Positions 17,384-27,053 of a DNA stretch of 64,000 nt are shown here, piece by piece. The notes beneath the pieces were generated by a model, which did no database searches, was not told the DNA's origin, and saw only the letters and a program-made list of their open reading frames with translations. Within the stretch, counting starts at the first letter, position 1, and the number at the start of each line of letters is the position of its first letter. The stretch spans positions 124,001 through 188,000 of the forward strand of contig NZ_BJHV01000001.1 of NCBI RefSeq assembly GCF_005405925.1, read 5' to 3'. The DNA comes from Streptomyces antimycoticus (lineage in GTDB: Bacteria; Actinomycetota; Actinomycetes; Streptomycetales; Streptomycetaceae). A program made the position numbers and the translations under genes.

Positions 17384-20300
17384 ATGGCGCGATCCGAGTA
17401 CGAGTACAGCCGTCGCCGTGTGCTCCAGGCATCCGCTCTCGCCTTCGCCACCGTGCTGAGCCCGTGGGGCACGGCGGACGGCTTCGCGGCGTCGGCGGGC
17501 ATCCCCGACGAGGACGGCTACGACCTCTGGCTGCGCTACCGCCCCACTGCCGATCCCCGGCGGCTCGCCGAGTACCGGAAGACCCTGGCCGCTCTGGTGC
17601 GTCAGGGCGAGGGCCTGGTCATGGAGAACGCCGAGCGGGAACTGCGGCGGGCCGCCCAGGGCTTCACCGGTAGCGCACCGGTCCGGGTTCCCGCCGATCG
17701 GGCCTCGGTGGTCATCGGCACGGTGGACGAGTCACCGGTCGTGCGATCCCAGGTGAGTCCCGACCGGCTGGCCCGGATCGGCCGGCAGGGGTTCGTGATC
17801 GAGATGACCGGCCCGCCGGGCAGGCGGCGGCTGGTCATCGGGGCCCGCAGTGATCGGGGCGTACTGGCCGGGGTCTTCCATCTCATCCGTCTGCTCCAGC
17901 TCGAGCGGCCGCTGCACAAGCTGTCCGTCCTGGAGAAGCCGCGCACCGCGCTGCGCATGATGAATCACTGGGACAACGTCGACGGGTCGATCGAGCGTGG
18001 CTACGCGGGCACTTCGCTCTTCGAGTGGGACAAGCTGCCGGACATCTCCGGCCGGGTGGTCGACTATGCGCGGTCCATGGCATCGATCGGCATCAACGCT
18101 TCGGTGCTCAACAATGTGAACGCCGGCGCCGACTTCATCACCGGCGAGATGCTGACCAGACTCAGACCCCTGGCAGCACTTCTCCACTCGTGGGGCATCT
18201 CCGTCTGGCTGTCCGTCAACTACGCCAGCCCGATGATCCTGACCGCGGACGACACCGACCCGATCACGACGGCCGACCCCGCCGATCGACGGGTCCAGCA
18301 GTGGTGGCGCGACAAGAGCGCCGAAATCTTCACGAGCCTGCCCGGATTCGGCGGGTTCCTGGTGAAGGCGAACTCGGAGGGGCAGCCCGGCCCGCTCGAC
18401 TACGGACGCACTCATGCCGAGGGCGCGAACATGCTGGCCCGGACGGTGGCACCGCACGACGGGCAGATCGTCTGGCGCAGCTTCGTGCACGAGGATTTCA
18501 GCGACTGGGCGGAGTACCAGTACCGGGTGTTCGCCCCGCTGGACGGCGCGTTCGACGACAACGTCATCCTCCAGACCAAGTACGGGCCGATCGACTTCCA
18601 GATCCGCGAGCCCGTACATCCCCTGTTCGGCGCGATGCGCCACACCAACCAGATGCTGGAGCTCCAGCTCACCCAGGAGTACACGGGCCACACGCTCCAC
18701 ACCACCTATCTGGCTCCGCTGTGGCGGGAGGTGCTGACCTTCCCTACGCGGGGCCCGGGACCGGACCGACCGTCGCCGACATCCTCGCGGACGGCGATGA
18801 CCGTGTGCCGCGGGCGGGAATCGCCGGGGTCAGCAACTTCGGCAACGCCCGCGACTGGACCGGCTATCTGCTGGCAGCGGCGAACACCTACGCCTTCGGC
18901 AGGATGTGCTGGGAGCCGGACGCCGATCCCCGGGACCTGGCCGCGGAGTGGGCCGGGCTGACCTTCGGCACCGATGAGGCGGTCACCGAGGTCGTGGCCG
19001 ATATCCTGACGCGCTCGCGCCGGACGTACGAGGACTACACGTCGCCGCTGGGGATGGGCTATCTCACCGACCCCGGTGGCGACCATCTCGACCCGAGCCC
19101 GCTGGGCACCCTCTTCCAGTCACACCACTCCACGACCGAGGGCACCGGCTTCGACCGCACCACCGAGGCGACTGGCAGCGGCTTCACCGGGCTCTACCCG
19201 CGGCCGTGGCAAAAGCACTACGAATCCGTGGCGACCTGTCCCGACGACCTGTTGCTGTTCATGCACTGGGTGCCGTACGACCATCGACTGCGCTCGGGCA
19301 AGACGGTCATTCAGCACATCTACGATACGCATTTCACCGGGGTCGACCGCATCGACCGGTTCCTCGCCGAGTGGAGCGAACTGTCCGGGGAGATCGACCG
19401 GCAGCGCCATGCCGCCGTCACGGCGGGCTTCGAGGCCCAGCGGGAGCACGCGAGGTACTGGCGCGACACAGTGGTCGGATTCTTCTTCGACAAGAGCCGC
19501 ATCGTCGACGCGAAGCGGGAATGGCTGCAAGCGGCGCTGAACGGGCCGCGGGTGCTGCTCGGCGGCCGGCCGAACCTGCTGCCGGTCACCGTCACCAACG
19601 CCTCGGCGCGCGACCGCGACCTGACGGTCGCGCTGCGGCCACCGTCGGCGGAGTGGCGCACCGAGCCCGCCGCACGGTCCGCGGCCGGCGCCGCGACCGC
19701 GGAGCTGGAGCTGCCGGTCACACCCCCCTTGCCGGGCACCATCGCCGCCCTGGACCTGGAGGTGGCGCCGAAGCTCACCCGGCTCGACGGCCGGCCGCCG
19801 TCCCTGGTCGTCGCCCCCGAGGGCAGACGCTGCCTCCTGGCCCTCAACGCCGGTCCACGGAACGGCACTTCGATGCCCGGCTACGACGCGCTGACCCCCG
19901 AGTCGGCCTGGTCCGCGTCGGCCGGTCACGGCTGGGTCGGCGCCGCCCCGTCGGCCAGGGACCGCGGTGGCGAGCCCCTGCTGCGCGACCACCTGTGGCA
20001 CAACTCGTCCCGGGTGCTGCGCGTCGCCCTGCCGGCCGGCCGGCACGCCGGGTACGTGCTGGTCGGTGACACCGGTGCCACGGCCTCGCCGACCCGGGTC
20101 GCGGTGGACGGCGCCACCGTCGCCACCAGTCCGAAGCAGCCCAGCGGAACCTTCACCTGGCTGGAGCTCCCCCTCGACGGAGGTGCCACCGGCCGCACCA
20201 CGGACATCACGTTCACGGGGGTGGGCGGCCCCTGGCGGCTGTCCGCGTTCGCCATCACCGACCCCGGCGCCCCGGTGCCGTCCCTCGTCGTCATGCGGGC

Positions 20301-21042
20301 GGCGGCGGATCCGGTGTGGTGGGCGGGCCGGGCCAACCCGGTCACGGTGCTGGTGCGCAATACCGGCACGGCGGACCGCGATATCACCGTCCGCCTCGTC
20401 ACCCCCGACGGCTGGTCCAGCACTGAGCGGACCGTGACGGTCCCCGCCGGAGCCGCGCGAGAGCTGACCGTCACCGGGACCCCGGTGTCCACTCCGGGAT
20501 TCGCCACCGTCGAGATCCGGCTCACCAGCGGCGACGAGGAGATCGAGCGCGGCCGGTCGGTGTCCGTGGTCACCACGCCACACCCCGATGACGCGGCCGC
20601 GGCATTCGACGCCGGCCCGCCGTCCAGCCCGCTGCTGACCGGGTACACCAGGCTGTCGCCCGAGGACGACTACACCGACGACCGCGGCTTCGGCTGGATC
20701 GGCGCCCGGCCGAACACCCGCGACCGGGGCAACGCCGATGACCTGCGCCGCGACATCGTCATGCAGAAGGGCGAGCCCAGCGTCCTGCGCGTCCCGGTGC
20801 CGGCCGGCCGGCACACGGCGTGGGTGCTGACCGGCGACTCCCTCACCGATTCGGGTGTCACCACCCTGTCCGAGGACGGCGCGGTCCTCGGACGCTCCGG
20901 CGACGACAGCCTGCCGAGCCGCGCCTTCGTCTGGTTCTCCTTCGAACTCGACGGTGGAGCGGACGGGCGCACCGCCGACCTGGAGATTTCCGGTTCGAAG
21001 CTGAACGGCCTGTGGCGCATCGCGGCCCTGGTCATCGTCTGA
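17384..21042 (+). pseudogene. Secreted GH67-type alpha-glucuronidase with C-terminal beta domains, one frameshift
   Basis: A Tat-like signal peptide (SRRRVLQASALAFATVLS) leads into the GH67 N-terminal signature EDGYDLWLRY. The barrel carries GFLVKANSEGQPGPLDYGRT, KYGPIDFQIREPVHPLFG and LELQLTQEYTG, which contain the Glu and acidic residues expected for acid and base. Then comes the GH67 C-terminal region (GLYPRPWQKHYES, IYDTHFTGVDRIDRF). About 450 further residues hold two galactose-binding-like or NEW3-like beta domains, unusual for this family. A single missing base at the CCC run 18742-18744 breaks the frame; adding one C gives about 1219 residues. The enzyme would remove 4-O-methylglucuronic or glucuronic acid branches from glycans outside the cell. 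Confidence 0.82.
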
Positions 21043-21144
21043 ACCCGCCCCCGCGCCGTACACCTGTTCCTCCGGGCACGGCCCGCGACCCGGCATCCGC
21101 GATATCTCCGGCATATCCGGTACCCACAAAGGAGAGCTCCCGAC

Positions 21145-23421
21145 ATGGCATCGACGTCAGCACGATTCCGCGCGGTCCGGGGCAGACCCGGCACCCTCCT
21201 CCTCGCCCTGCTCATGGTCCTGGGCCTGGGCAGTGCGCATCCCGGACCGGCCGCGGCAGATCCCGCCGATCCGCCCGGGACGTACCAGAACCCCGTGATG
21301 GACAACGTCGCGGACGCCTTCTCCGACCCGTCGATCATCCGGGGCAAGGACGGCTACTGGTACGCCTATGCGACCCAGACCAGCATGCGCCGGGAGAACC
21401 AGGGAGGCCCGTGGGAGTCTCAGCACTTCATGCCGATCACGCGCTCATCCGACCTCGTCAACTGGACCTACGTCGGTGATGTCTTCGGGCCCGACAACCA
21501 CCCGGAGTGGCGCGACTTCGCGACCACCTACTACTGGGCACCCGACATCCGCTACATCAACGGGGAGTACTACCTCTACTACTCGGTCGCCGGCGGCGAC
21601 AAGAACACCATCGCGCTGGCCACGTCGGACCATCCGGCAGGTCCGTGGAAGGACATCGGCCACCCCGTGCTGCCGTACGGGACGACCGTCAATCAGATCG
21701 ATCCGGCGGTGTTCGTCGACTCCGACGGCCAGAAGTACCTCTACTACGGCTCGTTCCGCGACGGCGGAATCCAGGCGGTGCGCCTGAACGAGGAGGGCAC
21801 CGCGCCGGTCGGCGATCCGGTGCAGGTGGTCGGTGCCCGGCGCGGCGAAGCCGCGTACGTGGTGAAGCGCGACGGCTGGTACTACCTGTTCTACTCCGGC
21901 CTGGGCTGCTGCGCCCGGGACGAGGGCGCCTATCCGGTGTTCGTCGGGCGGGCCAAGGACCCGATGGGCCCGTTCAAGGACGCCGAGGGCGTCGGCCTGG
22001 CCGACCTGCACGTCGGCGGCACGATCGTCAACGCGCCGAACGGCAACACATGGGTCGCGACCGGCCACTCGGCGAACGTCGTGGACAAGTCCGGCCAGGA
22101 CTGGATCCTCACCAACGGTTTCGACCGCCACGAGAGCGACCCCAACTGGGGTGGACGGCCGACCATGATGGACCGGCTCGACTGGATCGACGGCTGGCCG
22201 ACGGTGCGCGCGGGCGCCTGGACGAGCGAGGAACGGCAGACCGCGCCCACGAGCACCTGGGACGCGGGCAGCACCTTCGACGCCGGCCTCGGCGGCTTCG
22301 ACACCTCCGGGCACGACTCCTGGACCACGGGTTCGGATCCGGACTCGGGGCGGTACGCCCGCAACCGGTCCCGGGCCGCGGTCCCGCGGCTGCTGCTGCC
22401 GCGACGGGCCCCGGACGGCGATGTGAGGATCGAGGCCGACGTTCGGCTGCGCGACGGCAAAGGCCGGGTCGGCCTTGTCCTGGCATCCGCAGGCCGGTTC
22501 AACCACACCGTGGCCTGGCTGGACTCCACCGGCACACTCTCCGTCGAGGTCACCCGGGACCGGAAGGTGGTGCGGAAGCGCACCGCGCGCCTGCACGCCA
22601 ACGCCGACCTGCGGACCTGGCACTCGCTCACGGCCGAGATCCGCGGCGGGGCGGCGCAGGTACACGTCAGCTCGGCCATGCTCGACATGCCGCTGGCCGA
22701 ACTGACAGTGGAGGTACCCAAGGACTGGCGCCGTGGCGGTGTCGCCTCGACGCGCGGCGCCGGCGAGGTGGACAACGTCGGCGTGACCCGGCTCTACACC
22801 CCGGTGACCGTCAAACAGCCGGACCCCGTGGTCGGAGCCCGACTGCCGGAGTACGACGAGGACTTCGACGACGACCAACTGGACGGGTGGACGTGGTTCG
22901 GCCCCGTCGACGGAAAGGTCGTCGACGGCCAGTACGTGTGGCCGACGCAGGACGCCGACTTCTCGGGCAAGGGGACCATGGCTTCGGCGCTGCTTCGTGA
23001 CGCTCCGACCGGCACCTACACGGTCGAGACCAAGCTGCACTTCCCGATCACCGACGCCCCCGACGGGCGCAGCCAGGCCGGGCTGATCGCCTTCCAGAGC
23101 CCGGAGGACTCGATCCATCTGGCTCCGACCCGGACCGGCCCATCACGGCAGGCTTTCCTGTGGATCGGCCGGGACCGTGACAGCTGGCCGGAGATGCAGC
23201 TGGGCCCGTCGGCCGACACCATGTGGCTGCGGCTGCGCCACACCGTCGATCCGGCGACCGGCGAGCACAGGTTCCAGTCGGCCACGAGCCGGGACGGGAA
23301 GCACTACATCTGGGGTGGGGTCTGGCATCTGCCCGCCGGCTCGGACCCGCGCATCGGCCTCGTCTCCCTGGCCGGTGAGGGAGTGACCGCACGCTTCGAC
23401 TATGTGCGCTTCTCCTCCTGA
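21145..23421 (+). CDS. Secreted GH43-family glycosidase with C-terminal beta-sandwich
   Basis: 758 residues. A Sec signal peptide ends around PGPAAA, near residue 35. The five-bladed propeller of GH43 follows, with its three acidic residues visible: Asp in AFSDPSIIRGKDGYWYAYAT, Asp in NQIDPAVFVDSDG and Glu in RRGEAAYVVKRDGWYYLFYS. After residue 380 two beta-sandwich domains of the DUF1349/LamG type occur (VRIEADVRLRDGKGRVGLVL; YTVETKLHFPITDAPDG). GH43 enzymes cut arabinose, xylose or galactose linkages in plant polysaccharides; the exact specificity is unclear. The ATG follows GGAGAG. With the GH67 and GH2 enzymes it probably forms one degradative set for an acidic hemicellulose or pectin side chain. 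Confidence 0.9.
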   Translation: MASTSARFRAVRGRPGTLLLALLMVLGLGSAHPGPAAADPADPPGTYQNPVMDNVADAFSDPSIIRGKDGYWYAYATQTSMRRENQGGPWESQHFMPITRSSDLVNWTYVGDVFGPDNHPEWRDFATTYYWAPDIRYINGEYYLYYSVAGGDKNTIALATSDHPAGPWKDIGHPVLPYGTTVNQIDPAVFVDSDGQKYLYYGSFRDGGIQAVRLNEEGTAPVGDPVQVVGARRGEAAYVVKRDGWYYLFYSGLGCCARDEGAYPVFVGRAKDPMGPFKDAEGVGLADLHVGGTIVNAPNGNTWVATGHSANVVDKSGQDWILTNGFDRHESDPNWGGRPTMMDRLDWIDGWPTVRAGAWTSEERQTAPTSTWDAGSTFDAGLGGFDTSGHDSWTTGSDPDSGRYARNRSRAAVPRLLLPRRAPDGDVRIEADVRLRDGKGRVGLVLASAGRFNHTVAWLDSTGTLSVEVTRDRKVVRKRTARLHANADLRTWHSLTAEIRGGAAQVHVSSAMLDMPLAELTVEVPKDWRRGGVASTRGAGEVDNVGVTRLYTPVTVKQPDPVVGARLPEYDEDFDDDQLDGWTWFGPVDGKVVDGQYVWPTQDADFSGKGTMASALLRDAPTGTYTVETKLHFPITDAPDGRSQAGLIAFQSPEDSIHLAPTRTGPSRQAFLWIGRDRDSWPEMQLGPSADTMWLRLRHTVDPATGEHRFQSATSRDGKHYIWGGVWHLPAGSDPRIGLVSLAGEGVTARFDYVRFSS

Positions 23422-23462
23422 CACCGCCCCACTCGCCCGCACGGGCTTGTGCTCCACATCGA

Positions 23463-23490
23463 TTGTCAGTGGTGGGTGAGAAGGTAGGAG
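23463..23490 (+). promoter_or_regulatory. Possible promoter of the vWA gene
   Basis: TTGTCA (23463-23468) and TAGGAG (23485-23490) are separated by 16 bases and precede the vWA gene by 29 bases. They resemble a HrdB-type promoter. The -10 element is imperfect. Confidence 0.35.
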
Positions 23491-23518
23491 CATCGAGAAG
23501 GAAAAAGGGGGAGCGTCC

Positions 23519-24559
23519 ATGTCCGGAAACCAGAACTACATCAATCACGTTGCTCTTGTGCTGGATGCGAGTTCGTCCATGTCGCACTTGAGCGGCAAGG
23601 TCGTCGAAGTCGCCGACCAGCAGATTGCGTATCTGGCCCGACGCTCGAAGGAACTCGACCAGGAAACCCGCGTCACGGTCTACGTCTTCGCGGACAAGGT
23701 GGAGTGCGTCATCTACGACAAGGACGTGCTGCGTATGCCGTCCCTGAAGCAGCTCTACCGGGTCGGTGGAATGACGGCTCTGCTGGCGGCCACACTGAAG
23801 TCGCAGCGGGAGCTTGCGCAGACCGCGCAACTGTACGGCGACCACAGCTTCCTGACGTTCGTCCTGACGGACGGCCAGGAGAACGCAAGTCATCGCTGCC
23901 CGGATGCCCCTGCCAAGAATCCACGCGAGCTCGTGCAGGCCGTGGCCAAGCTGATGCAGACGCAAGAGGACAACTGGACACTGGCCGTCCTTGTGCCGGA
24001 CCAGATGGGCAAGCGCGAGGCCATGCAGTGCGGTTTCCCGAAGGACAACATCGCCATCTGGGACGCCACAAGCACACAGGGCCTGGAAGAGGCCGGGCAG
24101 GTTATCCAGCAGGCTACTGAGAACTTTATGATGGGCCGGGCCCAGGGCATCCGGGGATCGCGGGCGGTGTTCTCCACAGGGGCAGAGGCGGTCAACAAGG
24201 ACACCATCAAGGCGGCCGGCCTCACCCCGGTGAATCCGTCGGAATACCAGCTCATTCCGGTGGCTCGCGAAGCGGCGATCCGGGAATGGGTCATCGAATG
24301 CGGGCACACCTACCGTACCGGTGGTGCCTTCTATCAGCTGAGTAAATCGGAGAAGATCCAGGCGCGGAAGCAGATCGCGGTGCTGGAGAAGAAAACGGAC
24401 CGGGTGTACACCGGGCCGGAGGCCCGATCCCTGCTCGGCCTGCCGGACACGGAAGTTCGCGTCAAGCCTGACCACAACGACGACTTCACCATATTCGTGC
24501 AGAGCACCAGCGTGAACCGGAAGCTGGTACCGCACACGCGGCTGCTGCTCATGATCTGA
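23519..24559 (+). CDS. von Willebrand factor A domain protein, phage-type
   Basis: 346 residues without signal peptide or membrane helix. The MIDAS metal site is present: DASSS at residues 16-20, a Thr in GGMTALLAATLKSQ, and the Asp of LTDGQENAS. After the vWA domain (about 10-200) is a region rich in charged residues (SKSEKIQARKQIAVLEKKTD) ending in a beta-rich tail. Similar stand-alone vWA proteins occur in actinobacteriophages and related prophage remnants, where their role is unknown. Codon choice is noticeably less GC-rich than in its neighbours, for example ATT, CAA and AAA codons, in keeping with transfer. A strong AAGGGGGAG site precedes the ATG. Confidence 0.8.
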   Translation: MSGNQNYINHVALVLDASSSMSHLSGKVVEVADQQIAYLARRSKELDQETRVTVYVFADKVECVIYDKDVLRMPSLKQLYRVGGMTALLAATLKSQRELAQTAQLYGDHSFLTFVLTDGQENASHRCPDAPAKNPRELVQAVAKLMQTQEDNWTLAVLVPDQMGKREAMQCGFPKDNIAIWDATSTQGLEEAGQVIQQATENFMMGRAQGIRGSRAVFSTGAEAVNKDTIKAAGLTPVNPSEYQLIPVAREAAIREWVIECGHTYRTGGAFYQLSKSEKIQARKQIAVLEKKTDRVYTGPEARSLLGLPDTEVRVKPDHNDDFTIFVQSTSVNRKLVPHTRLLLMI

Positions 24560-24573
24560 GGCGACGCGAAGCC

Positions 24574-24612
24574 GAGGGGCCGCGACCTGGTTGTCCGGGG
24601 TCGCGGCCCCTC
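24574..24612. terminator. Bidirectional hairpin terminator
   Basis: GAGGGGCCGCGACC (24574-24587) and GGTCGCGGCCCCTC (24599-24612) form a perfect 14-bp stem with an 11-base loop. It lies between convergent genes (vWA and the NTF2-like gene), so it can stop transcription from both sides. Confidence 0.88.
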
Positions 24613-24619
24613 TGAACGA

Positions 24620-25093
24620 CTACCGCTGTGCGGCAGCCTGGTGCGCATGGCGGCTCACATCGCCGATCAGGTTGATGCGGACCCGTCGCTCCACGAAGCG
24701 CCACTGCCCCTCACGGCGCTCGAAACGGTCGTGGTACCGACCGGCGGCGATCGTTTGCAGCGGAAAGCCGGGCAGCGCCTGCAACACGGTGACGTACGAA
24801 CGCGAGACCGCCGTGCCCGCCTGTTCGTCCACCTCGATGGCAACGTTGGTGGTGACATGCTGGGTTCGCGGCGTGCCGTCGGCGTAGACGATCAGAGTGT
24901 CCTGGAACATCTTCTCTATCGCCTCGCGCCCGCTGACCGGCTCGCCCACGCCCGTGAAGGTGGCGTCGGCGAGAAGTATTCCGAGTCCCGCGAAATCACC
25001 GTCGTCCACGAGTTCGGCGTAACGTGCGATCAAGTTCTCGATAGCCCGGTGGCTCAACGTCGGATCGGCGGGCATGCCGAGGGATGTGGACAT
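24620..25093 (-). CDS. SnoaL/NTF2-like protein
   Basis: 157 residues with the small cone-shaped fold of the SnoaL-like family: an N-terminal helix pair (IENLIARYAELVDDGDFAGL), LLADATFTGVGEPVSGREAI, then alternating strands (TRTQHVTTNVAIEVDE-like segment, RSYVTVLQALPG) and a final strand GQWRFVERRVRINLIGD. Proteins of this type act as hydroxylases, isomerases, dehydratases or dehalogenase-like enzymes in secondary metabolism and detoxification. I chose the ATG at 25093 because GGAGGGG lies just upstream; a start 17 codons earlier lacks such a site. No operon partner is visible and the function is open. Confidence 0.8.
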   Translation of the reverse strand: MSTSLGMPADPTLSHRAIENLIARYAELVDDGDFAGLGILLADATFTGVGEPVSGREAIEKMFQDTLIVYADGTPRTQHVTTNVAIEVDEQAGTAVSRSYVTVLQALPGFPLQTIAAGRYHDRFERREGQWRFVERRVRINLIGDVSRHAHQAAAQR

Positions 25094-25229
25094 GGTCCCC
25101 TCCAAGCGAACAGCGGATGGCAGACGGAAGTTGATACGCGTCAACCCCAGGTAGCCTGATCACACGAGATCGACTTCGCCCCTCCCAACGGGACCGGCCC
25201 GTTGTCGTCAATGTGTGAAGGTGACACTG

Positions 25230-26003
25230 ATGTTGGACTACGGCCTTGACATGTCCAGCATAGAGCACGACCTTGCTCTGCCCGACTTGGTGGCTGAAGG
25301 AGATGAACTCGAAGCCCTGGTATCAGCGCATACTGACTGGACCACCCCCACACCGGCGGCAGGGTGGACGATCGCCCACCAGATCGCTCATCTTGCCTCA
25401 GCCGATGCGAACGTTCTCATCGCCATACGGACCCCGGACGCATTCGACGCCGTACTGAAGCAGGCAGAGGCCGCAGGCAGCCAATACGCCGATCTCGACG
25501 CTGCCGCGGGAGCGGCCGAACCGCGATCAGCACTGCTGGAACAATGGCGCGCCGGGCGAACCGAGGTGGCGGCGGCGCTGCGTGACATTCCACTGGACCA
25601 TGGGTTTCCGTGGTACGGCTCGCGGCTGACCCCGGCGCTCATGGTGCCGCTTCGGCTCATGGAAACGTGGGCTCATGGGCAGGACATTTTCGATGCGCTG
25701 GGTGTCGCACACCGTCCCACGGGCCGGCTCCGGCATGTGGCCGCATTGGGAGTGATAGGGCGAGAGCTGTCGTTCCATGCTGCCCAGTTGCCTGTTCCGC
25801 CGGAGCCGTTCCGTGTCGAGCTGACTGGCCCCGATGGCCAAACCTGGGCATGGGGCCCGGAGGATGCCATGCAGCGGGTTCAGGGCAGTGCCCTCGACTT
25901 CTGCCTTCGAGTCACCCAGCGCAGATCCCGAGCCGAGACCGACCTCACGGCAGTCGGCGAGGATGCGCAGAAGTGGCTTGATATCGCTCGCGTTTTCCTC
26001 TGA
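25230..26003 (+). CDS. DinB/maleylpyruvate isomerase N-terminal-like metal-binding protein (TIGR03084 type)
   Basis: 257 residues. The N-terminal four-helix bundle has the metal ligands of the mycothiol-dependent maleylpyruvate isomerase superfamily: the His residues in TIAHQIAHLASADANVLI and the later LRLMETWAHGQDIFDALG. The C-terminal part (FRVELTGPDGQTWAWGPEDA, ALDFCLRVTQRR) matches the actinobacterial TIGR03084-type family. Such proteins are thought to be mycothiol-dependent transferases, an inference from family. The ATG at 25230 has AAGGTGA five bases upstream; a GTG 15 bases earlier is possible. It faces the downstream DMT exporter gene and appears to be a single-gene unit. Confidence 0.8.
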   Translation: MLDYGLDMSSIEHDLALPDLVAEGDELEALVSAHTDWTTPTPAAGWTIAHQIAHLASADANVLIAIRTPDAFDAVLKQAEAAGSQYADLDAAAGAAEPRSALLEQWRAGRTEVAAALRDIPLDHGFPWYGSRLTPALMVPLRLMETWAHGQDIFDALGVAHRPTGRLRHVAALGVIGRELSFHAAQLPVPPEPFRVELTGPDGQTWAWGPEDAMQRVQGSALDFCLRVTQRRSRAETDLTAVGEDAQKWLDIARVFL

Positions 26004-26045
26004 GTTTTCCTCTGAAGGGGCAAGAGCATGTTCCCGGCTGCGCGA

Positions 26046-26969
26046 TCAAGCGCAGGCGGAAGAAGCCAGTGCCTCCTTGGCGGATGCCGTGGGGCGGGCA
26101 CCGGCGCGGGTGGCACCGACGCTGGCCACGACCACGAGCACCAGGCCCAGTGTCGCAGCCGCCCCGGGGCGCTGGCCGAGAACGAGCAGACCGACCATGA
26201 GGGCGATGGCGGGTTCAAGGCTCATCAGAGTGCCGAACGCCGACGCGGTCAGTCGGCGCAGGGCGAGAAACTCGAGGGCGAAGGGGATGACGGGGCTGAG
26301 CACCGCCAGGACCAGCATGGTCCACAGCGGTGACCACGTGAGGCGTTCGGTGAGGTCCGGGGCGGCGAGGGTCAGCCCCAGCAGCGCCGCGACCGGCATG
26401 GAGACGGCCAGTCCTTTCAGCCCGGTGACGCGATCACCGACCCGTTGGGTCAGCAGAATGTAGGCGGCCCAGCACCCCGCGGCGAGCAGCGCGCTCCCCA
26501 CCCCCACCAGGTCGGCGCCGCCATGCCAGGGTTCGGTCAGCAGCACGACGCCCGTCGCCGCCGCGGCCGCCCAGAGGAGGCGTCCCTTCCTCGGGCCGAA
26601 GAGGGAGACGGTGAGCGGTCCCAGGAATTCCAGTGCGCTCGCGGTCCCCAGCGGGAGACGGGCGATCGCCAGCATGAAGAAGACCATCATTCCGGCGGTC
26701 ACGAGACCGAGCACCGTGCAGGCGAGAAGATCCCGGGAGCTGAAGTCACGAGGCCGGGGACGGATGGCGACCAGCAGAATCAGCCCCGCCCAGCCCAGGC
26801 GCAGCCCCGCGGTTCCCAGCGGCCCGAGCTGTCCGAACAGCGGAACAGTCAGAGCCGATCCGAGCTGCACGGTAGACATCGAGGTGGCAGCCATGAGCAA
26901 ACCGGCCGCGGCGCCGGCATGGCGCGGGCGAGGGGAAGGAAGAGCCTCGGGTGGTTCGGGAGCGTTCAT
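26046..26969 (-). CDS. EamA/DMT-family transporter (RhtA-like exporter)
   Basis: 307 residues with ten predicted membrane helices arranged as two EamA repeats. The first repeat includes VPLFGQLGPLGTAGLRLGWA and LPLGTASALEFLGPLTVSLF, and the second LGVLSPVIPFALEFLALRRL-like text with LTASAFGTLMSLEPAIALMV. This pattern is close to RhtA-type amino acid or threonine/homoserine exporters. The gene is divergent from a LysR regulator, and a perfect 23-bp palindrome separates them. This suggests the exporter is induced by its own substrate through that regulator. The substrate is unknown. Confidence 0.87.
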   Translation of the reverse strand: MNAPEPPEALPSPRPRHAGAAAGLLMAATSMSTVQLGSALTVPLFGQLGPLGTAGLRLGWAGLILLVAIRPRPRDFSSRDLLACTVLGLVTAGMMVFFMLAIARLPLGTASALEFLGPLTVSLFGPRKGRLLWAAAAATGVVLLTEPWHGGADLVGVGSALLAAGCWAAYILLTQRVGDRVTGLKGLAVSMPVAALLGLTLAAPDLTERLTWSPLWTMLVLAVLSPVIPFALEFLALRRLTASAFGTLMSLEPAIALMVGLLVLGQRPGAAATLGLVLVVVASVGATRAGARPTASAKEALASSACA

Positions 26970-27013
26970 GGGCTCCAGTACAGGTGCTCGGCACCGTTCG
27001 CGTCCACGTGTCG

Positions 27014-27036
27014 ATCCCGAACGATTCGTTCGGGAT
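27014..27036. promoter_or_regulatory. Perfect 23-bp palindrome, LysR-type operator
   Basis: ATCCCGAACGA-T-TCGTTCGGGAT has two perfect 11-base arms around a single T. It lies between the divergent transporter (start 26969) and LysR gene (start 27054), the classical position for a LysR-family binding site. Confidence 0.85.
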
Positions 27037-27053
27037 TCATGGACAATGGAGGG

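Noticed and set aside
21445..23118. 557-codon minus-strand frame over the GH43 gene
   Set aside because: Antisense to a gene with signal peptide and catalytic motifs; the His/Val/Arg-rich composition is typical of a shadow frame.
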